DNA from: Pararoseomonas sp. SCSIO 73927
Lineage (GTDB): Bacteria > Pseudomonadota > Alphaproteobacteria > Acetobacterales > Acetobacteraceae
DNA length: 64,000 nt
Assembly: GCF_037040815.1 (NCBI RefSeq)
Contig: NZ_CP146232.1
Location: 930,001-994,000 of the forward strand
Reading direction: 5' to 3'
In this document: positions 35,748-50,750 of the stretch, piece after piece
Position numbering within the stretch: position 1 is the stretch's first letter
How the letters are laid out: every line of letters begins with the position of its first letter
The notes under the pieces: model-generated
Databases searched by the model: none
What the model was told of the DNA's origin: nothing
Seen by the model: the letters and a program-made list of their open reading frames with translations, nothing else
Position numbers and translations under genes: made by a program

Positions 35748-36647
35748 ATGACCGGCGCGGCCGGTCAGCCCGAAGGCATGACCGGCATGGCCGGTCAGCC
35801 TGACCCTGAGGAGAAGGGCCCGCGACGCCGCTGCGTGGCGACGCGGGAATCCCTGCCGAAGGAGGCGATGATCCGCTTCGTGCTCGGCCCGGACCGCGTC
35901 CTGGTGCCGGACCTCTCCGGGCGCATGCCCGGGCGGGGAATGTGGTTGAGCGCGCGCGGCGATGTGCTAGAACGCGCCCTGACCCGGGGGGCCTTCATGA
36001 AGGCCGCCCGCGGCCCGGTTCACCCCATCCCCGACCTTCGCGCGGCGATCGTCGAGGGGCTTCGGCGGCGCATCCGGGACGCGGTAGGGCTCGCGCGCCG
36101 CGCGGGCCAGGCCGTGGTGGGCTTCCAGCAGGCGCGCGAATGGCTGCAAACCGGCCGCGCCGCCCTGCTGGTGGAGGCGTCGGATGGAAGCGCCCCCGAG
36201 CGGGCGAGGCTGGTCGGGCACCACGGTGTTCCGGTCGTCTCGGTGCTGGCGGCGACGGAGCTGGGTTCGGTGTTCGGTCGCGATCACGCGGTGCATGTGG
36301 CGATAGCGCCTGGCCGGCTGGCCGAGGGCATCCTGGCCGAGGCCGGGCGGCTCTCGGGCATGCTGTCCTCCGCGCCCGCGCCGGATGTACCGGGTTCGGG
36401 GCGCGGCGGCCGTAAGCAGGGCAGGGATGCGGGGCGCAAGGCTGGTGCCGGCGCCCCGGACGCGCCACATCGGGCGGATCAGGCAGGGCCCCGCGGGGCT
36501 GGCCAGGAAGGGGCGTCCCGCAAGGGCGCCCGAGGGAAGGCGCCCCAGGGGGGCGCCGAGGGCCCGGCGCCCCGCAAGGGCGGCAGGCAGGGAACGCGCC
36601 CCCGGCGCGGAGGGGAGCCGGCCGTGCCAGTGACGCAAGAGCGATGA
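35748..36647 (+). CDS. YlxR/DUF448 plus L7Ae-like RNA-binding protein
   Basis: 299 residues. The YlxR part has RRCVATRESLPKEAMIRFVLG near residues 27-47. The L7Ae-type part starts at DAVGLARRAGQAVVGFQQ and continues through LLVEASDGS. The C-terminal 100 residues are a Lys/Arg/Gly-rich tail. The N-terminal linker repeats GQPEGMTG. It is the usual nusA-infB neighbour. The start is uncertain: the ATG at 35748 avoids a 71-nt overlap with nusA that a start at 35619 would create. Confidence 0.8.
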   Translation: MTGAAGQPEGMTGMAGQPDPEEKGPRRRCVATRESLPKEAMIRFVLGPDRVLVPDLSGRMPGRGMWLSARGDVLERALTRGAFMKAARGPVHPIPDLRAAIVEGLRRRIRDAVGLARRAGQAVVGFQQAREWLQTGRAALLVEASDGSAPERARLVGHHGVPVVSVLAATELGSVFGRDHAVHVAIAPGRLAEGILAEAGRLSGMLSSAPAPDVPGSGRGGRKQGRDAGRKAGAGAPDAPHRADQAGPRGAGQEGASRKGARGKAPQGGAEGPAPRKGGRQGTRPRRGGEPAVPVTQER

Positions 36648-36829
36648 GCCGCTAGTCGGCCGGATGGCGAAGGGGCGTGCGGGAGTGATCCCCGCCGCCC
36701 CTGGGGACGCGCGGACGGCGCGGCCCGGGATCTCGTGCCCCTCAGGCGCGATATAAACATGACGGGTCGCGCAGAGCGACCGGCACCTCTGGCCGGTGGG
36801 GTCGATGACCCCCGGCGGGTGCGTTGGAG

Positions 36830-40249
<3,420 letters not shown>

Positions 40250-40276
40250 TCCGCCCCTCTCCTCCGGGTTGAATGA

Positions 40277-40310
40277 TCCGCCGCGCCCCGTGAAAGCGGG
40301 GCGCGGCGGA
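40277..40310 (+). terminator. Terminator between infB and rbfA
   Basis: TCCGCCGCGCCCCG (40277-40290) pairs perfectly with CGGGGCGCGGCGGA (40297-40310) over a TGAAAG loop, then CGCTTTTAGG. Fourteen base pairs and a short T-run. It lies 28 nt after infB and 22 nt before rbfA, so rbfA may be partly uncoupled from the infB transcript. Confidence 0.75.
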
Positions 40311-40332
40311 CGCTTTTAGGGCTTCAGGAACC

Positions 40333-40767
40333 ATGGCCAGGGATGCCAAGAACCAGGGGGGCGCGGGTGCCCCCTCGCAGCGGATGCTCCGCGTGGCGGA
40401 GGAGGTGCGGCACGCGCTCTCCGCCGTCTTCCTGCGCGGGGATGTCAGCGACCCCGACCTCGCGGATGCGCGGGTGACGGTGACGGAGGTGCGGGCCTCC
40501 CCGGACCTCAAGCACATGACGGTCTTCGTCTCCCGCCTCGGGACGGCCGCCGATCCGGCGCTGCTGAGGCTGCTGAAGGCGAACCAGCCGGAGCTGCGGA
40601 AGCAGGTGGCACGGGCCGTGCGGCTGAAGTTCGCCCCGGAGCTGCACTTCCAGGCGGACACGGCGCTCGATTACGCCATGCAGATCGACGCGGTGATGCG
40701 CCGGCCGGAGGTGCAGCGGGACCTGACACCCCGCACCGACGCCGACAGGGACGACGACGAGACGTGA
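40333..40767 (+). CDS. rbfA: Ribosome-binding factor A
   Basis: 144 residues. RMLRVAEEVRHALSAVFLRGDVSDPDL, VTVTEVRASPDLKHMTVFVSRLG and KFAPELHFQADTALDYA are the RbfA fold. It matures the 16S 5' end. The stop overlaps the next gene (GTGA). The acidic tail RTDADRDDDET is normal. Confidence 0.93.
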   Translation: MARDAKNQGGAGAPSQRMLRVAEEVRHALSAVFLRGDVSDPDLADARVTVTEVRASPDLKHMTVFVSRLGTAADPALLRLLKANQPELRKQVARAVRLKFAPELHFQADTALDYAMQIDAVMRRPEVQRDLTPRTDADRDDDET

Positions 40768-41159
40768 GCGAGCCGCACCTGCCGCCCGAGATGGCGCCGA
40801 TGATCCGCACCATAGCCATGCCCGGGGACACCAACCCGGCGGGCGACATCTTCGGCGGCTGGCTGATGGGGCAGATGGATCTGGCGGCGGGCAATGCCGC
40901 CGCCCGCCGGGCCCGCGGGCGCTGCGCGACGGTGGCGGTGGAGGCGATGACCTTCCACAAGGCGGTGCATGTGGGGGACGAGGTGAGCCTCTACGCCCGC
41001 ATCCTCTCCGTCGGGCGCACCTCGATCCGCATCCAGGTGGAGGCCTGGCGGCGGGAGCGGCACTCCGACCTGCGGGAGCGGGTGACGGAGGCGGCCTTCA
41101 CCTTCGTGGCGCTGGACGAGGCCGGGCGGCCCCGGCCTGTGCCGGCCGAGGGGAGCTGA
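40764..41159 (+). CDS. YciA-like hotdog-fold acyl-CoA thioesterase
   Basis: 131 residues from a GTG. PGDTNPAGDIFGGWLMGQMDLAAGNAA is the hotdog core with the catalytic Asp, and VHVGDEVSLYARILSVGRTSIRIQVE completes the sheet. It cleaves acyl-CoA thioesters. Coupled to rbfA by a GTGA overlap and followed 10 nt later by a small membrane protein gene. Confidence 0.85.
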   Translation: MSEPHLPPEMAPMIRTIAMPGDTNPAGDIFGGWLMGQMDLAAGNAAARRARGRCATVAVEAMTFHKAVHVGDEVSLYARILSVGRTSIRIQVEAWRRERHSDLRERVTEAAFTFVALDEAGRPRPVPAEGS

Positions 41160-41169
41160 GGGGCCCGGC

Positions 41170-41427
41170 GTGGGGCTGTTCCTCTACGTCGTCCTGAAGG
41201 ACGCCCCCTTCTGGCTGCCGAGCTTCCTGGCCTGGTACTTCATCGTCCGCGGCGGGCCGGCCCGGCGGCGCTGGGCCGCCATCCTGTGGGTGCCGGCCGT
41301 TCTTCTCGCCTCGCTCGGCCCCTGGGCGGCGGGGCGGGAATTCGGGGACCTGATCGTGATGGTCCTCGTTGCCGCCGCGCTGGGCGGGCTGATGGGATTT
41401 TGGCAGCGCCGCATCAACCCGCTTTGA
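41170..41427 (+). CDS. Small hypothetical membrane protein
   Basis: 85 residues from a GTG. Three hydrophobic stretches: FLYVVLKDAPFWLPSFLAWYF, AAILWVPAVLLASLGPW and DLIVMVLVAAALGGLMGF, with a basic loop GGPARRRW. I know no family. It lies 10 nt after the thioesterase gene, so it is likely in the same operon. Confidence 0.55.
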   Translation: MGLFLYVVLKDAPFWLPSFLAWYFIVRGGPARRRWAAILWVPAVLLASLGPWAAGREFGDLIVMVLVAAALGGLMGFWQRRINPL

Positions 41428-41449
41428 GCCCCGGCGAACCAAGGGGCGC

Positions 41450-42487
41450 GTGACCCGTTCCCCCGGGATGGAACGCCGCATCGCCTGGGTCTGCCAATGG
41501 CTCGACCCCTCCCTGCCCACCAAGGAGCAGGCCGCGCTGAACCTGCGCGACACCACCGTGACCTACATCGCCAAGATGGAGCGCAAGGACGCGATCGCGA
41601 AGCTGATCGGCCTGGTTCAGACGAATGGCGAGACGCTGCTGGCCCAGATCGCCCGCACCGCCCGCCTGCCCCCTGGGCAGCGGGCCATGCGGATGGGCAG
41701 CAACGTGCTGCCGGTCTACAGCCACCCGGCCGTGCGGCCCCTCTATGACGACCCGGCCCTGCGGCGCACCGTGGAGACAAGCCTGGCCCCCGCCGCCCGC
41801 GCGGCGAAGGAAGGGGGCGTGCGCCTCTCCATGCATCCCGGCCAGTACACGGTGCTGGCGACGGAGAAGGAGCACACCCGCGCCGCCGCCGTGGCGGATA
41901 TCGAGTACCACACGGACGTCATGCGCTACCTCGGGCAGGCCGGCGGGTGGCACCCGAACGGCGCGCACATCAACGTCCATGCCGGCGGCCGCGCGGCGGG
42001 GATCGAGGCCTTCCGCTCCGGCCTGGCTCTCCTCTCCGAGGATGCGCGCAACCTGCTGACGGTGGAGAACGAGGAGACCGCCTACGGGCTGGACGACCTG
42101 CTGCCACTGGCGGACAGCCTTCCGATCGTGCTGGACCTGCACCACCACTGGGTCGTCACGGGCGAGTACATGGAGCCGGATGATCCCCGCATCGCCCGCG
42201 TGATCGAGTCCTGGCGCGGCGTCCGGCCCATCATGCACATCAGCGCGCCGAAGCCCGACCTGGTGCCCGGGCAGGACCCGGACGTGCTGCCGGACCGCGC
42301 TGCCCTGATCGCCGCCGGCATCTCCGCCCGCGACCTGCGCGCCCATTCCGCTCGCCTGTGGAACCGGCCCCACGCGGCCTGGGCGGCGCGGCACCTGGAA
42401 TGGGCGGATATTGAGGTGGAGGCGAAGGAGAAGAACCTGGCGAGCGCGGAGTTTGCGGCCGTGTGCTTCCCGGTGGTGGCGGCCTGA
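41450..42487 (+). CDS. uvsE: UvsE-like UV-damage endonuclease
   Basis: 345 residues. RIAWVCQWLDPSL at the start, then MGSNVLPVYSHPAVRPLY, VRLSMHPGQYTVLATE, INVHAGGRAAG and TVENEETAYGLDDLLPLA are the UvsE TIM-barrel blocks with the metal-binding His/Glu/Asp residues. Such enzymes incise 5' to UV photoproducts. The GTG start has RBS AAGGGGC; ATG at 41468 is possible. The stop is 8 nt before repeat R3. Confidence 0.85.
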   Translation: MTRSPGMERRIAWVCQWLDPSLPTKEQAALNLRDTTVTYIAKMERKDAIAKLIGLVQTNGETLLAQIARTARLPPGQRAMRMGSNVLPVYSHPAVRPLYDDPALRRTVETSLAPAARAAKEGGVRLSMHPGQYTVLATEKEHTRAAAVADIEYHTDVMRYLGQAGGWHPNGAHINVHAGGRAAGIEAFRSGLALLSEDARNLLTVENEETAYGLDDLLPLADSLPIVLDLHHHWVVTGEYMEPDDPRIARVIESWRGVRPIMHISAPKPDLVPGQDPDVLPDRAALIAAGISARDLRAHSARLWNRPHAAWAARHLEWADIEVEAKEKNLASAEFAAVCFPVVAA

Positions 42488-42495
42488 GCGGCCCC

Positions 42496-42690
42496 CCAGG
42501 GGGAGGGAGAAGGAATTCTCCCTCCCCCTGGAACCCCCACCCTCATCTTTTTCTGAGGGGCTGCCGCGGAATGCGGGGCTTGAGGTTCGCCGAGGGTCGA
42601 TGACCCTCGGCGCGGGACAGGTCTTTCCTCGACTAACTCGAAGAAGAAGATGATGGGGGTCCAGGGGGAAGAATTCCTTCTTCTCCCTGG
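42496..42690. repeat. Composite hairpin repeat R3 (symmetric D-C-D form)
   Basis: Lies between convergent uvsE and GH15. Left D: CCAGGGGGAGGGAGAA / TTCTCCCTCCCCCTGG, perfect 16-nt arms with a GGAA loop (42496-42531), 8 nt past the uvsE stop. Tail with CATCTTTTTCT ends at 42554. Box GGCTGCCGCGG is at 42559-42569. C: CGCCGAGGGTC-gat-GACCCTCGGCG (42588-42612). The right tail and right D (42661-42690, one mismatch) are inverted and end 26 nt from the GH15 stop. Confidence 0.88.
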
Positions 42691-42716
42691 CGGGGGCTCG
42701 GGGGCGGAGCTCCCGG

Positions 42717-44540
<1,824 letters not shown>

Positions 44541-44657
44541 CGGGACCCTTTCGTTCACATGGGTTAGACGCGCGTCGGGGGTGAACAGCGGAGGGGCGGC
44601 CCCGTTTGCGGCGGGGCGGCTTCACGCTTCCGGGCGCGCGGGTCCGGGCGCGCGGGC

Positions 44658-45470
44658 TCAGCCGTTGCCGACGAATTCGGGGTAGAGGCTCATCCCGCCA
44701 TCGACGAAGAGGGTGGTGCCGGTGACGTATTCGGCCTCGTCGGAGAGGAGCCAGGTGACGGCGCGGGCCACGTCCTCCGGCTCCCCGATGCGGCCGTAGG
44801 GGATCAGGCGCAGCAGTTTCTGCAGCGCCTCCTCCGTGCCCCAGGCGTCCTCGTTGATGGGGGTGCGGATGGCGCCGGGGGCGACGGCGTTCACCCGGAT
44901 GCGCTCCGGCGCCAGTTCCTGGGCCAGGGTCTGCATCATCATGCGCACGCCGCCCTTGGCCGCGGCGTAGTTCACGTGGCCGGCCCAGGGGATGATCTCG
45001 TGGACGGAGGACATGCAGACGATGCTGGCGCGGGCGCGGCCGGGGCGATCCTGCCCGGCCCGGAAGGCCCGCACCGCCTCCCGGCAGCAGAGGAACTGGC
45101 CGGTGAGGTTCACGCCGATCACGGCCTGCCAGTCCTTCAGGGTCATCTCGCCGAGCGGGGCGTCCTTCTGGATGCCGGAATTGGCCACGAGCAGGTCCAG
45201 GCCGCCGAGCGCGGCCACCGTCTCGTCCACCAGCCGGGCGGCCTCGGCCTCCTCCGAGACGTCGGCGCCGAGGGCGATGGCGGTGCCGCCGGTGGACCGG
45301 ATCTCCTCCACCAGCGCTTCCGCCGGTCCGCGGCTGGAGTGGTAGTTCACGGCCACGGCCGCGCCGGCGGTCGCCAGGGCCTTCGCCACGGCGAAGCCGA
45401 TGCCGGAGGAGGCGCCGGTGACGAGGGCGCGCCGGCCGGTAAGAAGGGGGCGGGTGGCGGGTTCGGGCAT
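44658..45470 (-). CDS. SDR-family dehydrogenase (glucose 1-dehydrogenase-like)
   Basis: 270 residues. NAD(P)-binding TGASSGIGFAVA near 19-30, NSGIQKDAPL, and the catalytic Ser-Tyr-Lys in SSVHEIIPWAGHVNYAAAKGG are clear, as is VNAVAPGAIRTPIN. Glucose 1-dehydrogenase annotation is common for this branch; the substrate is inferred. It lies next to the GH15 gene, consistent with sugar metabolism. It is divergent from purH. Confidence 0.82.
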   Translation of the reverse strand: MPEPATRPLLTGRRALVTGASSGIGFAVAKALATAGAAVAVNYHSSRGPAEALVEEIRSTGGTAIALGADVSEEAEAARLVDETVAALGGLDLLVANSGIQKDAPLGEMTLKDWQAVIGVNLTGQFLCCREAVRAFRAGQDRPGRARASIVCMSSVHEIIPWAGHVNYAAAKGGVRMMMQTLAQELAPERIRVNAVAPGAIRTPINEDAWGTEEALQKLLRLIPYGRIGEPEDVARAVTWLLSDEAEYVTGTTLFVDGGMSLYPEFVGNG

Positions 45471-45830
45471 GGGCACCTCGGCTGGCAGGGCGCATGGCCC
45501 GGGCAGGGGAACGCCCTGTCCCCGCCAGGGTTGACGAGGTGCAGTGCAACGGAGTGTTCCCGGCGGTCCGAGTCGGGGGCCGAACACATGCCGAACGCGG
45601 CCGGGCGGAAATGACCGGGAATCAGTAGGGTCGTCCGAGTCGCGCGAACGAATCGCTGACACGCGTTCCCGGGCGGCCAGCCACAAGATGTGGTGGTTCT
45701 GCCCCTAAGGTGGCCACAAGCGGGTTTACGGCCCGTTCCCACGCACGACTCGCCCCCGGGCGCGCGTCGCGGCAGCCCCGCGCCCGTTTCGCCTTCCGTC
45801 CGGGGCCGCCGCGCGCTATCCGCCCAGCCC
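45471..45830. other. Intergenic region between SDR and purH
   Basis: A 360-nt divergent spacer. It holds a TTGACG-like hexamer near 45531 without a clear -10, and a partial repeat of GGCCACAAG around 45676-45722 (GCCAGCCACAAG and GGTGGCCACAAG). No gene or RNA that I recognise. Confidence 0.4.
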
Positions 45831-47405
45831 ATGGCCAGCCTCCCGATCCGACGCGCCCTCCTCTCCGTCTCCGACAAGACGGGGCTGGTGGAGTTCGCCC
45901 GCACCCTAGCCGCCCAGGGGGCGGAGATCCTCTCCACCGGCGGCACGGCGAAGGCCCTGCGGGAGGCCGGGATTCCCGTGAAGGAGCTGTCCGACCACAC
46001 GGGGTTTCCGGAGATCCTGGACGGGCGGGTGAAGACCCTGGTGCCGGGGGTGCATGGCGGGCTGCTGTTCCGCCGGGACGTGCCGGAGCACGTGGCGCAG
46101 GTGGAGGCGCACGGGATCGCGCCGATCGACCTGGTCTGCGTGAATCTCTACCCTTTCGAGGCGACGGTGGCGCGCGGGGCCAGCTACGAGGACTGCGTCG
46201 AGAACATCGACATCGGCGGGCCGGCGATGATCCGCAGCGCCGCCAAGAACCACGCCCATGTGGCCGTGCTGACGGAGCCGGAGCAGCTGGTGACGGTGGG
46301 TAAGGAGATCGCGGAGACGGGCGGGACGTCCCTTGCCACCCGCAAGACCCTCGCCGCCGCCGCCTATGCCCGCACGGCGGCCTATGACGCTGCCATCTCC
46401 CGCTGGTTCGCGGGGGAGCTGGAGCAGGACTTCCCGCCCCGCCTCTCCGTGCCGGGGATGCTGAAGCAGACCCTGCGCTACGGCGAGAACCCCCACCAGA
46501 AGGCCGCCTTCTACGTGGACGGGACGCACCGCCCGGGGATCGCGACGGCCGAGCAGGTGCAGGGCAAGGAGCTGTCCTACAACAACCTCAATGACACGGA
46601 CGCGGCCTTTGAGGCGGTGGCGGAGTTCGAGGAGCCGGCGATCGTCATCGTCAAGCACGCCAACCCCTGCGGCGTGGCGGTGGCGGGCGACCTGAACGCG
46701 GCCTGGGACGCGGCGCTGCGCTGCGACCCCGTCTCCGCCTTCGGGGGGATCATCGCCGCCAACCGGGTGCTGGACGCGGCGGCGGCGGAGCGGATCACCT
46801 CCATCTTCACCGAGGTGGTGATCGCGCCGGACGCGGATGACGCGGCGCGCGCGATCTTCGCGCGGAAGAAGAACCTGCGCCTGCTGCTGACGGGCGGGCT
46901 GCCGGATGCGGCGGCACCGGGGATGACGTTCCGCAGCGTCGGCGGCGGGTTCCTGGCCCAGTCCCGCGATGCCGGGCGCGTGGCGGTGGCCGACCTGAAG
47001 GTGGTGACGAAGCGCGAGCCGAGCGCGCAGGAGATGCGGGACCTGATCTTCGCCTTCCGGGTCTGCAAGCACGTGAAGTCGAACGCGATCGTCTATGCGA
47101 AGGGCGGCGCGACGGTGGGCATCGGCGCGGGGCAGATGAGCCGGGTGGACAGCGCCCGCATCGCCGCCTGGAAGTCCGCCGAGGCCGCCAAGGCGGCCGG
47201 GCTGGACACGCCGCTCGCCCAGGGCTCCGTGGTGGCCTCCGACGCCTTCTTCCCCTTCGCGGACGGGCTGCAGGCCGCGGCGGCGGCGGGCGCGACGGCG
47301 GTGATCCAGCCCGGCGGCTCCATGCGCGACGGCGAGGTGATCGCGGCCGCCGACGAGGCCGGGCTGGCGATGGTCCTGACGGGGATGCGCCACTTCCGGC
47401 ACTGA
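45831..47405 (+). CDS. purH: Bifunctional AICAR transformylase/IMP cyclohydrolase
   Basis: 524 residues. IMP cyclohydrolase part: [49 protein letters not shown]. Transformylase part: [37 protein letters not shown]. It does the last two steps of purine synthesis. ATG at 45831 starts at the conserved domain. A GC hairpin follows before the convergent glycosyltransferase. Confidence 0.96.
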   Translation: MASLPIRRALLSVSDKTGLVEFARTLAAQGAEILSTGGTAKALREAGIPVKELSDHTGFPEILDGRVKTLVPGVHGGLLFRRDVPEHVAQVEAHGIAPIDLVCVNLYPFEATVARGASYEDCVENIDIGGPAMIRSAAKNHAHVAVLTEPEQLVTVGKEIAETGGTSLATRKTLAAAAYARTAAYDAAISRWFAGELEQDFPPRLSVPGMLKQTLRYGENPHQKAAFYVDGTHRPGIATAEQVQGKELSYNNLNDTDAAFEAVAEFEEPAIVIVKHANPCGVAVAGDLNAAWDAALRCDPVSAFGGIIAANRVLDAAAAERITSIFTEVVIAPDADDAARAIFARKKNLRLLLTGGLPDAAAPGMTFRSVGGGFLAQSRDAGRVAVADLKVVTKREPSAQEMRDLIFAFRVCKHVKSNAIVYAKGGATVGIGAGQMSRVDSARIAAWKSAEAAKAAGLDTPLAQGSVVASDAFFPFADGLQAAAAAGATAVIQPGGSMRDGEVIAAADEAGLAMVLTGMRHFRH

Positions 47406-47415
47406 GGCGCCCCCC

Positions 47416-47436
47416 GGGGAGGGTCCTGCCCTCCCC
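47416..47436. terminator. Bidirectional hairpin between purH and the glycosyltransferase
   Basis: GGGGAGGG (47416-47423) pairs with CCCTCCCC (47429-47436), 10 nt past purH and 11 nt past the convergent gene stop. No T-run; position and symmetry suggest a shared 3' end. Confidence 0.55.
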
Positions 47437-47447
47437 GCTTCCCGGTG

Positions 47448-48689
47448 TCAGGCCACGGGCTGCGGCGCGAACATCGCCCCGAGCTGCCGCTGGATGGCCC
47501 GGGCATCGTAGCTGTCCTGCATGAGCCGCCGCGCGGCCGAGCCGAGCCGCCGGGCCTCCGCGGGGTGAGACAGCAGGTGCAGGCACGCCTCGGCGAAGGC
47601 CTGGTCGGAATCGCGGAGCAGGGCGTCGCGCCCGTCCTCGAACAGAATGCCGCTCGCGCCCATCCTGGTGGACACGACCGGCAGGCCGTAGGCGGCCGCG
47701 TCCAGGAGCTTGATGCGCGTGCCGCCTCCGTTCAGCATCGGGCAGACGAACACGGCCGTGCGGTCGTAGAGCGCCTCGATATCCGGCACGAAGCCGCGGA
47801 ACTCCACGCCCGGCGGGTTGCCGGTGGCGGGCCCCAGCTCCTCGCTTCCCTGCCCGGCGATGATCAGCCGGGCATCCGCCCGGCGCGCGCGTACCAGGGG
47901 AAAGATGTGCCGGACCATGCGCTCCGCCGCCTCGCGGTTCGGCGTGTGCCCGATGCCGCCGACGAAGGTCAGGGTGGGCTCGTCCGTCGGCTTGGCCGGG
48001 TGGGGCGGGATCTCGGCCGCGTTCGGCACGACGGTCACCCTCGGGAAGCCGAGGCGGGCGAGGTGCCTGCGGTCGGCCTCCGAGCAGACGAACATGCGCT
48101 CCGCGAGCGACGCGGCCTTCCGTTCGGCCAGGAGCAGCGCGGGAATGTGGGACAGCATCAGCGCCTTGCCCACCGATAAGGGCGGCGTCCGGCACCAGCG
48201 CAGGCGGACGAGGTGCTGCACGTCGTCCAGATCCGCGAAAAGGCGCTTCGGGCGCCTGCCCGCCTGAAGCAGGGCGCAGGTCGCGTGCAGGTTGTTGACG
48301 ACGACGAGATCGGGGCCGCTGTCCAGGAGGGCTCCCACGCCCTCGGCCTGCGCTGGCCCGGCCCAGGGGGCCATGGCCGGCTGGTTGCCGGCGGAGGCGA
48401 TGCCGCGGAGGTAGTAGTTCGCGAAGGTGGTGGGGTAGGCGCGCCGCCTGAGGAGGTGGACCCGGACCGGGAAGCCCCAGTACGCGGCCTCCGCTGCTTC
48501 CTGCTTCCGCGCGGCCGCCCCGAGATCGGCCGAGGGCGCCACCTCCGCATCGGTGACGTAGTAGGCGATCTCGACGCTGAAACCTTGCGCGTGAAGTGCG
48601 CGGACGTAGAGCGCGATGCGCTTGTAGGTTCCGTGCACGTCCACTCCCGGCCTTGGCGGCTGCAGGAGCGATAGGATCATGGCGCGCAT
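47448..48689 (-). CDS. GT4-like glycosyltransferase
   Basis: 413 residues. N-terminal acceptor domain: [21 protein letters not shown] and [14 protein letters not shown]-terminal donor domain: [65 protein letters not shown], with the conserved Glu position replaced by Asp in LLDAAA. It probably makes a surface or exported glycan; the sugar is unknown. ATG at 48689 has RBS GGAGGG. Confidence 0.8.
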   Translation of the reverse strand: MRAMILSLLQPPRPGVDVHGTYKRIALYVRALHAQGFSVEIAYYVTDAEVAPSADLGAAARKQEAAEAAYWGFPVRVHLLRRRAYPTTFANYYLRGIASAGNQPAMAPWAGPAQAEGVGALLDSGPDLVVVNNLHATCALLQAGRRPKRLFADLDDVQHLVRLRWCRTPPLSVGKALMLSHIPALLLAERKAASLAERMFVCSEADRRHLARLGFPRVTVVPNAAEIPPHPAKPTDEPTLTFVGGIGHTPNREAAERMVRHIFPLVRARRADARLIIAGQGSEELGPATGNPPGVEFRGFVPDIEALYDRTAVFVCPMLNGGGTRIKLLDAAAYGLPVVSTRMGASGILFEDGRDALLRDSDQAFAEACLHLLSHPAEARRLGSAARRLMQDSYDARAIQRQLGAMFAPQPVA

Positions 48690-48838
48690 TTCGGCCCTCC
48701 CCAAGAACTGGGAGATCCTGACGACCTCCGGCACGCGAGTACGCGCGACCTTTGTAGTCGAGCCGGTCGATCCGGGAAGGCAAGAAAGATGTCGGGCGGT
48801 CCGGCGGGTGCGGGCCCTGCCCTCCCCCGGCGCCCGCC

Positions 48839-50563
48839 TCAGCGCCGCGGCGGGCGGCGCGGGCCGCGGCCGGCCGGGATCGGCTGCATCGGGTCGATGC
48901 GGATGTGGGCGTCCTCGCCACCGGGGCGGCGGGCATTGGCCGCAAAGTGTGCCGCGGCGTAGGGGGCGATCTCTACCTGGCTCTCGTTGCCCTGGATGCG
49001 GATGCGGCCAATCTCCGCGCGGGAGACGTCGCCGCGCTTGCAGAGGAAGGGAAGCATCCAGCGCGGGTCGGCCTGGCCGTCGCGGCCGACGGAGACGCGG
49101 AACCACACGCCCTCGGAGGAGGAGGGCGGGCCGCCGGCGCCGCGGGGGGCGTCGTAGTCGCCCGGGGTGCGGCGGGGGCGGTCGGTGACGGAGGTCAGTT
49201 CCTCGGGGGCCGGGAGGGGGGCGCGGAGGAGCTTCACCAGGGCGGCGGCGAGGGCCAGGGGGTCCACGCCGGTGGGGGCGGCGCTGTCGGTCTGGCTCCA
49301 GCCGGCGCTGTCGTCCTTCGGGGTGCCCTGGAGGCCGGTGAGGGTCCGGGCGATGGCCAGGTCCTCCTCCGCGATCTCCTCGCCCAGGATCTCGGTGGCG
49401 CGGGCGGCGATGCGCTCGGCGTCCTTGGCGCGCACCTGCTCGGCGGAGGGGGCCGGGCCCCACTCGGCCTGGACGCGGGCGGCCTGGATCAGGCGCTCCG
49501 CGATGCGGCGGCGGGAGGGGGGGACGATGAGAAGGCTGGTGCCCTTGCGCCCGGCCCGGCCGGTGCGGCCGGAGCGGTGGAGGAGGGTCTCCGGGTCGCG
49601 CGGGAGCTCGGCGTGGATCACCAGGCCCAGTTCGGGCAGGTCGATGCCGCGGGCGGCCACGTCGGTGGCCACGCAGATGCGGGCCTTGCCGTCGCGGAGC
49701 GACTGCAGGGCCCGGGTGCGCTCGGCCTGGGACAGCTCGCCGGAGAGGGCCACCGTCTCGAAGCCGCGCTCCGTCAGGTTGCCGTGGAACCGATTCACCG
49801 CCGCGCGGGTGGAGCAGAACACCATGGAGATCGGCGAGTCCTCCAGGCGGAGGGCGTTCACCACGGCGCGTTCCACGTCGCCGGAGGAGACCAGCGCCGC
49901 GCGATAGGTGATGTCGCCGTGCGGCTCGTCCTTCGAGGAGACCTCGAGGCGCATCGCGTCGCGCTGGAACTCCTTCGCCATGCGGGCGATGGGCGCGGGG
50001 ACGGTAGCGGAGAAGAGGAGGGTGCGGCGCTCGGCCGGGAGGGCGCCGAGGATGGCCTCCAGCTCCTCGCGGAAGCCGAGGTCCAGCATCTCGTCGGCCT
50101 CGTCCAGCACCACGGCGCGGACGGCATCGGTGCGGAGGTTGTTGCGCTCGATGTGGTCGCGCACGCGGCCGGGGGTGCCGACGGCGATGTGAGCGCCGTT
50201 CTGGAGCGCGCGGCGCTCCGCCACCGGGTCCATGCCACCCACGCAGGAGACGACGCGGCCGCCGGAGGGGCCGTAGAGCCAGGTCAGCTCCGTTTTCACC
50301 TGGAGCGCGAGCTCGCGGGTGGGGGCGACGATGAGGGCGAGGGGGGCGCCGGGCGGGGGCAGGCGGTTTCCCTCCCCCAGCAGGTCGCCCGCCATGGCGA
50401 GGCCGTAGGCGACGGTCTTGCCGGAGCCGGTGCGGGCGGAGACGAGGAGGTCGCGCCCGGCCGTCTCCTCCGCCAGGACGGCGGTCTGGACGGGGGTGGC
50501 CGTGGCATAGCCGCGGGTGGCCAGGGCATCGCGCAGGGGCGCGGGAAGGGCGTCGAAGGGCAT
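48839..50563 (-). CDS. DEAD-box RNA helicase with DbpA-type C-terminal domain
   Basis: 574 residues. Motif I SARTGSGKT near 41-49, motif II VLDEADEML, motif III FSAT, motif V ATDVAARGID and motif VI HRSGRTGRAGR. A C-terminal DbpA-type RNA-binding fold reads VWFRVSVGRDGQADPRWMLP and GDVSRAEIGRIRIQGNESQVEI. Such enzymes unwind rRNA in 50S maturation. ATG at 50563; the open frame upstream is low-complexity. Confidence 0.93.
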   Translation of the reverse strand: MPFDALPAPLRDALATRGYATATPVQTAVLAEETAGRDLLVSARTGSGKTVAYGLAMAGDLLGEGNRLPPPGAPLALIVAPTRELALQVKTELTWLYGPSGGRVVSCVGGMDPVAERRALQNGAHIAVGTPGRVRDHIERNNLRTDAVRAVVLDEADEMLDLGFREELEAILGALPAERRTLLFSATVPAPIARMAKEFQRDAMRLEVSSKDEPHGDITYRAALVSSGDVERAVVNALRLEDSPISMVFCSTRAAVNRFHGNLTERGFETVALSGELSQAERTRALQSLRDGKARICVATDVAARGIDLPELGLVIHAELPRDPETLLHRSGRTGRAGRKGTSLLIVPPSRRRIAERLIQAARVQAEWGPAPSAEQVRAKDAERIAARATEILGEEIAEEDLAIARTLTGLQGTPKDDSAGWSQTDSAAPTGVDPLALAAALVKLLRAPLPAPEELTSVTDRPRRTPGDYDAPRGAGGPPSSSEGVWFRVSVGRDGQADPRWMLPFLCKRGDVSRAEIGRIRIQGNESQVEIAPYAAAHFAANARRPGGEDAHIRIDPMQPIPAGRGPRRPPRR

Positions 50564-50750
50564 GTGTGACAGGCGTCCGATGGTTTGGGGCGCCTGGACG
50601 CGGCAGCCCTCCTCGGTGGAGGGGCGTGGCGCGGTGGGTCGGCGCAGGAAGGGTGAGCAGGCAGGGTGAGGCACGGGCCTCACGACACCCCCCCATATCG
50701 GGGCAGGGAAGGCCCGCCGCAACCGGCGGCTTCGCATCCCAGCCCTGCGC